Assembly: GCA_023271515.1 (NCBI GenBank)
Contig: JALPXQ010000007.1
Span: 1 to 27,855, forward strand
Source of the DNA: Dehalococcoidia bacterium
GTDB lineage: Bacteria > Chloroflexota > Dehalococcoidia > SZUA-161 > SpSt-899
Direction: 5' to 3'
Length of the DNA: 27,855 nt
Shown: positions 23,724 through 27,855 of the stretch, one piece after another
How the letters are laid out: every line of letters starts with the position of its first letter
Numbering within the stretch: position 1 is the first letter of the stretch
Notes under the pieces: model-generated
What the model saw: the letters and a program-made list of their open reading frames with translations, nothing else
The model's database searches: none
Told to the model about the DNA's origin: nothing
Program-made: the position numbers and the translations under genes

Positions 23724-24854
23724 ATGAAGATCGTTCAGGTTTCTCCCTACGACTATATGCATCCGGGTGGGGTTAACCAGCATATCTTTGCCCTGGGGGA
23801 GCATCTTACTGGCATGGGACATGAGGTGAAGTATATTCTCCCTTGCTCCCGACCCAAAGAACCTCCTAAGAACGGTAACATCATCTTCATTGGCCGGCCC
23901 GTCCCTATTCATGCAAGTGGATCCATCGTTCGATCTCCGGTCTCGCCCCACTTACTTTTCTCGGATCGTATCTGTGAGACTTTAGAGCTGGAGAAATTCG
24001 ATATCGTTCACCTTCACGAGCCATTGTTTCCCCCGCTGACCACCGCCTGTTTGCGCTATTCCTCTTCAGTGAATATAGGCACCTTCCACGCTTCCCGGCC
24101 AAGGAGCTGGGGATATTGGCTCTGGCGCCCAGTATTCAACCAATGGCTGCCGAAACTTGATGGCAGAATCGCCGTTTCTCAACCGGCACTGGACTTTATC
24201 AGTCGTTATTTCCCCGGGGACTATACCATAATTCCCAATGGGATCGAATTGGAACGCTTTGCCACTCCGGCGAAACCCATCGAGGAATTCCAGGATGGTA
24301 AGGTAAACATTCTGTTCGTGGGACGATTGGAGAAGCGCAAAGGATTTGGGTACCTTCTCGACGCTTACCGATATGTCAAGAGGGAAAATCCCAACACACG
24401 ACTCATTGTGGTTGGGCCTCCGGGATGGTCGCGCTGGAAATACGAACTACTGGTAACGAGACACAATCTCAAGGATGTGGTATTTGTTGGCTATGTTTCC
24501 GCTGATGATTTGCCTCGTTACTATCACACCGCCGACATATTCTGCGCGCCGGCCACCGGCAGTGAAAGCTTTGGCATTGTACTGCTTGAAGCAATGGCCG
24601 CTTCCAGGCCAATTGTGGCTTCGAATATCGGCGGATATGCCAGCGTGATAAGTCGAGAGGTCGACGGCCTACTGGTGAATCCAAAGGACATCAAAACGCT
24701 CGCCGGCGCCCTCGATTTGCTCGTCAAAGACAAGGCCTTGCGCGAGCGGCTTGGTGCCCATGGCAGACTAAAGGCCGAGGGATATAGCTGGGACAAGGTT
24801 GCTGGTAGGGTGATGGCGTACTACGAAGATCTTCTGGAGCGACGCCGTCGTTAA
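23724..24854 (+). CDS. GT4 family glycosyltransferase, PimA-like
   Basis: A 376-aa GT-B glycosyltransferase. The N-terminal domain has the acceptor-side GGVNQH motif (15-20). The C-terminal domain has LFVGRLEKRKGFGYLLDA, with the Arg/Lys pair that binds the nucleotide-sugar diphosphate. The EX7E motif is E281-SFGIVLL-E289. The layout and the GGV-x-x-H motif resemble phosphatidyl-myo-inositol mannosyltransferase PimA. With Ino1 upstream and a phosphatidylinositol-phosphate-synthase-like protein downstream, transfer of a sugar to an inositol phospholipid at the inner face of the membrane is the favoured role. Donor sugar and exact acceptor are inferred. No signal peptide is visible. Confidence 0.88.
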   Translation: MKIVQVSPYDYMHPGGVNQHIFALGEHLTGMGHEVKYILPCSRPKEPPKNGNIIFIGRPVPIHASGSIVRSPVSPHLLFSDRICETLELEKFDIVHLHEPLFPPLTTACLRYSSSVNIGTFHASRPRSWGYWLWRPVFNQWLPKLDGRIAVSQPALDFISRYFPGDYTIIPNGIELERFATPAKPIEEFQDGKVNILFVGRLEKRKGFGYLLDAYRYVKRENPNTRLIVVGPPGWSRWKYELLVTRHNLKDVVFVGYVSADDLPRYYHTADIFCAPATGSESFGIVLLEAMAASRPIVASNIGGYASVISREVDGLLVNPKDIKTLAGALDLLVKDKALRERLGAHGRLKAEGYSWDKVAGRVMAYYEDLLERRRR

Positions 24855-24878
24855 GCATGGGTTGAGGATGACTGGCTG

Positions 24879-25481
24879 ATGATCTCCAAGCTACGCCCCG
24901 GCCTCGGTCGGCTCCTCACTGAGCCCATTGTTCGCCTCATTGCCCGGACCGGGATTTCTCCCAACGCACTTACTATCACAGGGTTCCTTCTAAATGCCGT
25001 TGTGGCCGGGGTATTGGCCGGCGGCTACCTTTTTCTGGGTGGGTTCCTGGTTCTCTTCGCTGGCTGGTTTGACATGCTCGACGGGGCTCTGGCCCGGATA
25101 AGTGGCAAGTCCACCCGATTCGGAACATTGCTGGACTCCACGGTCGATCGTTTCTCCGAGGCGGTCGTGTTCTTGGGACTGCTAGTCTTCTATCTCGCAC
25201 AGGGAGCCACGCTGGAGATTCTGCTTATCTACTTCACCATTGTGGGATCGATAATGGTGAGCTACGTCCGGGCCAGGGCTGAGGGATTGGGGCTGAGGTC
25301 TGAGGTGGGGCTCTTCGCCCGCCCCGAGAGGGTGATCCTGTTAGCGCTGGGATTGCTTCCCAGCCGGATATCTCCCGTGGCTCTCCTGGTCGTCCTATGG
25401 ATTCTGGCCGTGGGAACGATGATCACGGTCCTCCATCGCCTGATTCACACCTGGCGGCAGATGAAGGATGATAGATCATAA
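24879..25481 (+). CDS. CDP-alcohol phosphatidyltransferase, probably phosphatidylinositol-phosphate synthase
   Basis: Integral membrane enzyme of about 200 aa with roughly six hydrophobic segments. The complete CDP-alcohol phosphotransferase motif D-x2-D-G-x2-A-R-x8-G-x3-D-x3-D is present as D65, D68, G69, A72, R73, G82, D86, D90. The second half carries SYVRARAEGLGLRSEVG followed by ARPER. This resembles the inositol-phosphate-binding pattern (SYxKARAE...G...R-x-ER) of phosphatidylinositol- and archaetidylinositol-phosphate synthases rather than that of glycerol-phosphate PgsA. It would join CDP-diacylglycerol to the Ino1 product. The ATG lies 24 nt after the glycosyltransferase, with GAGG 11 nt upstream. 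A plain PgsA role remains possible. Confidence 0.85.
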   Translation: MISKLRPGLGRLLTEPIVRLIARTGISPNALTITGFLLNAVVAGVLAGGYLFLGGFLVLFAGWFDMLDGALARISGKSTRFGTLLDSTVDRFSEAVVFLGLLVFYLAQGATLEILLIYFTIVGSIMVSYVRARAEGLGLRSEVGLFARPERVILLALGLLPSRISPVALLVVLWILAVGTMITVLHRLIHTWRQMKDDRS

Positions 25482-25521
25482 GATGATTGATAACAATAAG
25501 GAACGCTATCCTATTGAATGT

Positions 25522-25550
25522 GGGCAACCACGGAGGGGGTTGCCCCTACG
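25522..25550. repeat. hairpin repeat between pgsA-like gene and prfB
   Basis: GGGCAACC (25522-25529) and GGTTGCCC (25538-25545) form a perfect 8-bp hairpin, followed by CTACG. This resembles a widespread dispersed intergenic repeat (GGGCAACCAC...GGTTGCCCCTACG). It lies between convergent genes, and its last bases contribute the prfB stop codon. No T-run follows on either strand, so it is a repeat first and at best an atypical transcription barrier. Confidence 0.65.
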
Positions 25551-26644
25551 ATGCTAACCTAGACTTCAAATAGGCTTTCAGCAGTTCATCGAGATCGCCA
25601 TCGAGGACCGAAAAGGGGTCGCTGGTGGTGTAGCCGCTGCGATGATCCTTAACCATCTTATAGGGGTGTAAGATATAGCTCCGGATCTGGTTTCCCCAAC
25701 CGGCACCTACATGCTCCCCTTTCAGTTTGGCCTGCTCCGCGGCCTTTTTCTGTAAGTCTAATTCGAGCAGGCGGGCTCCCAAAACCCGCAGGGCCATTTC
25801 CTTGTTTCTTGCCTGAGACCGCTCGCTCTGGCAGGTGGCAACAATCCCGGTGGGAAGGTGGGTGATCCTCACCGCTGAGCTGGTTTTCTGCATATGCTGT
25901 CCCCCCGGGCTACTCGATCTGAAGGTATCTATCTTCAAATCGTCTGGATTTATGGTAAGGTCAGTGTCGCTTTCAACCTCGGGCATGACCTCGACCAGGG
26001 CGAAGGAGGTGTGACGAGCATGGTCGGCATCGAAAGGGGACAGGCGAACCAGACGATGCACGCCGCGCTCCGACTTCAGATATCCGTAGACGTGATTGCC
26101 CTTGATCTCCACCATGACGCTCTTGATCCCCGCTTCATCACCGGGTGAGGTCTCGATGACCTCAGCTTGATGACGGTGCTTTTCGGCCCACCTGAGGTAC
26201 ATTCTGAGGAGCATCTCGGCCCAGTCCTGTGACTCGGTGCCACCAGCGCCGGCATGCACCGCCAGGATGGCATTCCTGGCGTCATATTCGCCGCCGAGGG
26301 TCTCCTGGAATTCCAGCGCCTCAAGATGCTGCTCAATGTCATCCGCCCCGGCAGCGATCTCTCCATCCAGGGACTGATCATCCTCTGCACTGACCAGGGA
26401 AATGATGTCGAGAAGATTACTGCACTTTGCCTCTAGTTCATTCCAGGTTTCGACGGTTCCCTTGATCTGAGAGAGCCGGCGCATGGCTTGCTGGGCTTTT
26501 CTCTGGTCCTGCCAGAAATCAGGCCTGCTGGATTGGGATTCAAGATGGGCAAGCTCCTTTTCCTTCTGGAGGATGTCAAAGATGCTCCTTCATTCTGGCG
26601 ATGCGAGTCATCAGATCTTCTATTCGTACTTTCATGTCTTCCAT
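25546..26644 (-). CDS. prfB: peptide chain release factor RF2, with programmed +1 frameshift
   Basis: Recognises UGA and UAA stop codons and triggers peptide release. The N-terminal 22 codons start at ATG 26644 (GGAGAG 6 nt upstream; another in-frame ATG is at 26635). They end CAT CTT TGA C, with the in-frame TGA at 26576-26578 preceded by the internal Shine-Dalgarno AAGGAG (26585-26590). A +1 slip at CTT lets reading resume at GAC (26577), giving 365 aa, the length of E. coli RF2. The stop-codon-recognising SPF tripeptide (about 202-204) and catalytic GGQ (about 247-249) are intact. The frameshift autoregulates RF2 level. This is a functional gene, not a pseudogene. Confidence 0.96.
26573..26590 (-). 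promoter_or_regulatory. programmed +1 frameshift site of prfB
   Basis: Minus-strand order: AAGGAG, three bases CAT, CTT slippery codon, TGA stop, then C. This is the same architecture as the canonical RF2 site, where a Shine-Dalgarno-like element three bases before CTT TGA C pushes ribosomes forward when RF2 is scarce. Confidence 0.95.
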
Positions 26645-26930
26645 TTATCTCTCCGTATCCTTCCCCCATTATTTGGGTGGAAGCAATTATTGAGCCACAC
26701 GGGCGCGCCAAGTGTATGATCCTGGATGCGGATTCCAAAGGTGATACTCTGCATTCTCTGCGTTCGCATGGAGAACAGTTAGTTCCGCGATACTCCCTTA
26801 ATCACTAAACTATCGCTCGCGTTCAACCGCCCGAAGAGCATGCAGCGATTCCTGGTACGCATAGAACGCATTGTTAGGTGCATCCATTTGAGTACTGTCC
26901 ACCATCTCAGTGCCAGTTTCAAATACAAGC
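26645..26930. other. gene-free interval upstream of prfB
   Basis: About 286 bp between the prfB start and the stop of the next minus-strand gene. It must contain the prfB promoter, but I see no clear pair of hexamers. No tRNA, repeat or convincing small ORF is recognised. Composition is slightly richer in A+T than the flanking genes. Confidence 0.5.
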
Positions 26931-27815
26931 CTATTCAATTACAATCGCACACCGCGCAGTGTTTGGCGGATACTGAGCTTTTTGTGCTAAAGATTCAAGC
27001 TGGTGGTAGACACATGGGCCGTATCCAAATGCGCCAACCACAGACGGTTTCCAATTATGATCCGTTGCAATCTGCTTGTAGGAAGTGAAGAACGTCTTCA
27101 TATTTTCAGCCTTCTCAATCCGGTGAACGGGGTTGAATGCCCAAAGAGGCCTTTCCTCCTCCATTTGTTCTCTCATCTCATCCATCACACGCATACGGGG
27201 CGTAGGTCCATGAGCTGAATGTACAAGCACGTGGCTCCGGTGATTGTATACTTGAGCGTCGTGACAAACCAGAATGAGAGATTTCCCCAATGAAGTTGTG
27301 ACAAACCTTGGAGAGCGACGCCCTTTGCAGGTACCAAATCCGGCGAGGAAATCTGCTTCTTTATCTACAGGATAGCTCTTCCAAACAACGGATTCTATTT
27401 TCCCTGTGACAAATACAACTGCAAACTGGCCAATTCCCCAATCATCAATCAGTACATCTATCCCAATCACATAATCTCGTCGAGCACCTCCTAGTGCCTC
27501 AGTAAAGGGTGTAAGTCTCTCTTCCACGAAGGCCAGTAGTCTTTCCAAACACTTCTGGGACCGCCACTCGCGACGAGCCACCAGTCCGTCCGCATAGATT
27601 TCCACAAATCCACCACCAGTCACGACCACTTTCACGTCTAGGGCTTCCTTTGAAATCCGTGATTCAACCTCTTTGATGAGAGCGCTCATCAAGAAAACGT
27701 CGTCTCTCTCAACCCCAAGAGGATGTAATACTTGGGCAACAGGTCCTCCCTGGTTGCGCAGAAATCGGATACCGAATTCCTTGACTGTAGTCTCTGCTCT
27801 TATCTGCGTCCCCAT
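26931..27815 (-). CDS. hypothetical protein, faint nitrilase-fold resemblance
   Basis: I do not recognise this 294-aa protein with confidence. The start is well set: ATG 27815, with GGAGG 5 nt upstream. No signal peptide or membrane segment is visible. The middle shows YVIGIDVLIDD, then VVWKSYPVDKE and, about 30 residues on, SLILVCHDAQVYNHRS. The order of a Lys segment followed by a Cys in a hydrophobic strand (VCHD) recalls the Lys and Cys of the nitrilase Glu-Lys-Cys triad, but the Glu cannot be placed and overall similarity is weak. The C-terminus ends with a GAFGYGPCVYHQ segment. Codon use is more A/T-rich than in the neighbouring core genes, so it may be an acquired gene. Confidence 0.7.
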   Translation of the reverse strand: MGTQIRAETTVKEFGIRFLRNQGGPVAQVLHPLGVERDDVFLMSALIKEVESRISKEALDVKVVVTGGGFVEIYADGLVARREWRSQKCLERLLAFVEERLTPFTEALGGARRDYVIGIDVLIDDWGIGQFAVVFVTGKIESVVWKSYPVDKEADFLAGFGTCKGRRSPRFVTTSLGKSLILVCHDAQVYNHRSHVLVHSAHGPTPRMRVMDEMREQMEEERPLWAFNPVHRIEKAENMKTFFTSYKQIATDHNWKPSVVGAFGYGPCVYHQLESLAQKAQYPPNTARCAIVIE

Positions 27816-27855
27816 TTATTCCTCCTTGTTGTAAGAGTTTAGTTTTTCCAAAACC

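Noticed and set aside
25546..26484. 312-aa RF2 without N-terminus as a truncated pseudogene
   Set aside because: The missing N-terminus is present in the preceding frame and joined by the canonical programmed frameshift site.
1..27855. CRISPR array, prophage, transposase or restriction/defence genes
   Set aside because: No regularly spaced direct repeats and no recognisable integrase, transposase, nuclease or defence proteins were seen on either strand.

Overview
The window is a stretch of housekeeping bacterial chromosome with moderate G+C and no prophage, transposase gene or CRISPR array. The gene content and protein types fit a Chloroflexota bacterium, probably of the Dehalococcoidia lineage. 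The pointers are short DUF5679 zinc-ribbon protein, an RpoB with lineage-type insertions, an actinobacterial-style Ino1 and phosphatidylinositol-phosphate synthase pair, and heavy use of TTG/GTG starts with strong Shine-Dalgarno sequences. The taxonomic call is inference and was not searched.

Layout. Positions 1-59 hold a partial tRNA-Gly (minus strand), followed by about 400 bp of non-coding DNA with a repeat made of inverted repeats. From 468 to 5188, on the minus strand, lies the translation/transcription operon nusA-ylxR-infB-rbfA-truB, with overlapping gene ends and no rimP. A clear intrinsic terminator at about 5270-5295 separates it from plsC-ispH (minus, 5361-6837). From 6899 a consensus promoter drives rnc-ftsY-dnaE (plus, 6981-12074). 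Two consensus promoters, each followed by a copy of the same 30-nt leader box, then drive rpoB-rpoC (12354-20179). The 3' end of rpoC abuts an antisense remnant of citramalate synthase (cimA). Next come lspA, which is broken by one extra G in a G9 tract, a short repeat element, rpsT, and a 46-aa DUF5679 protein.

From 21807 to 25481 lies a lipid-related group: a PHP-type phosphoesterase (minus), divergent from a three-gene operon of myo-inositol-1-phosphate synthase, a GT4 glycosyltransferase and a CDP-alcohol phosphatidyltransferase. The transferase has the complete catalytic motif and a phosphatidylinositol-phosphate-synthase-like second half. Together they look like a route to a glycosylated inositol phospholipid. 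A dispersed hairpin repeat follows. Then comes prfB (minus), with the classical programmed +1 frameshift site, and finally an unrecognised 294-aa protein with a faint resemblance to nitrilase-fold enzymes.

The points most worth a second look are the duplicated promoter-leader cassette before rpoB, the inositol-lipid operon with its divergent phosphoesterase, the lspA frameshift, the cimA remnant, a Cys in place of a metal-binding Asp in RNase III, and the unknown protein at the right end. I did not find an entirely new defence or mobile system.
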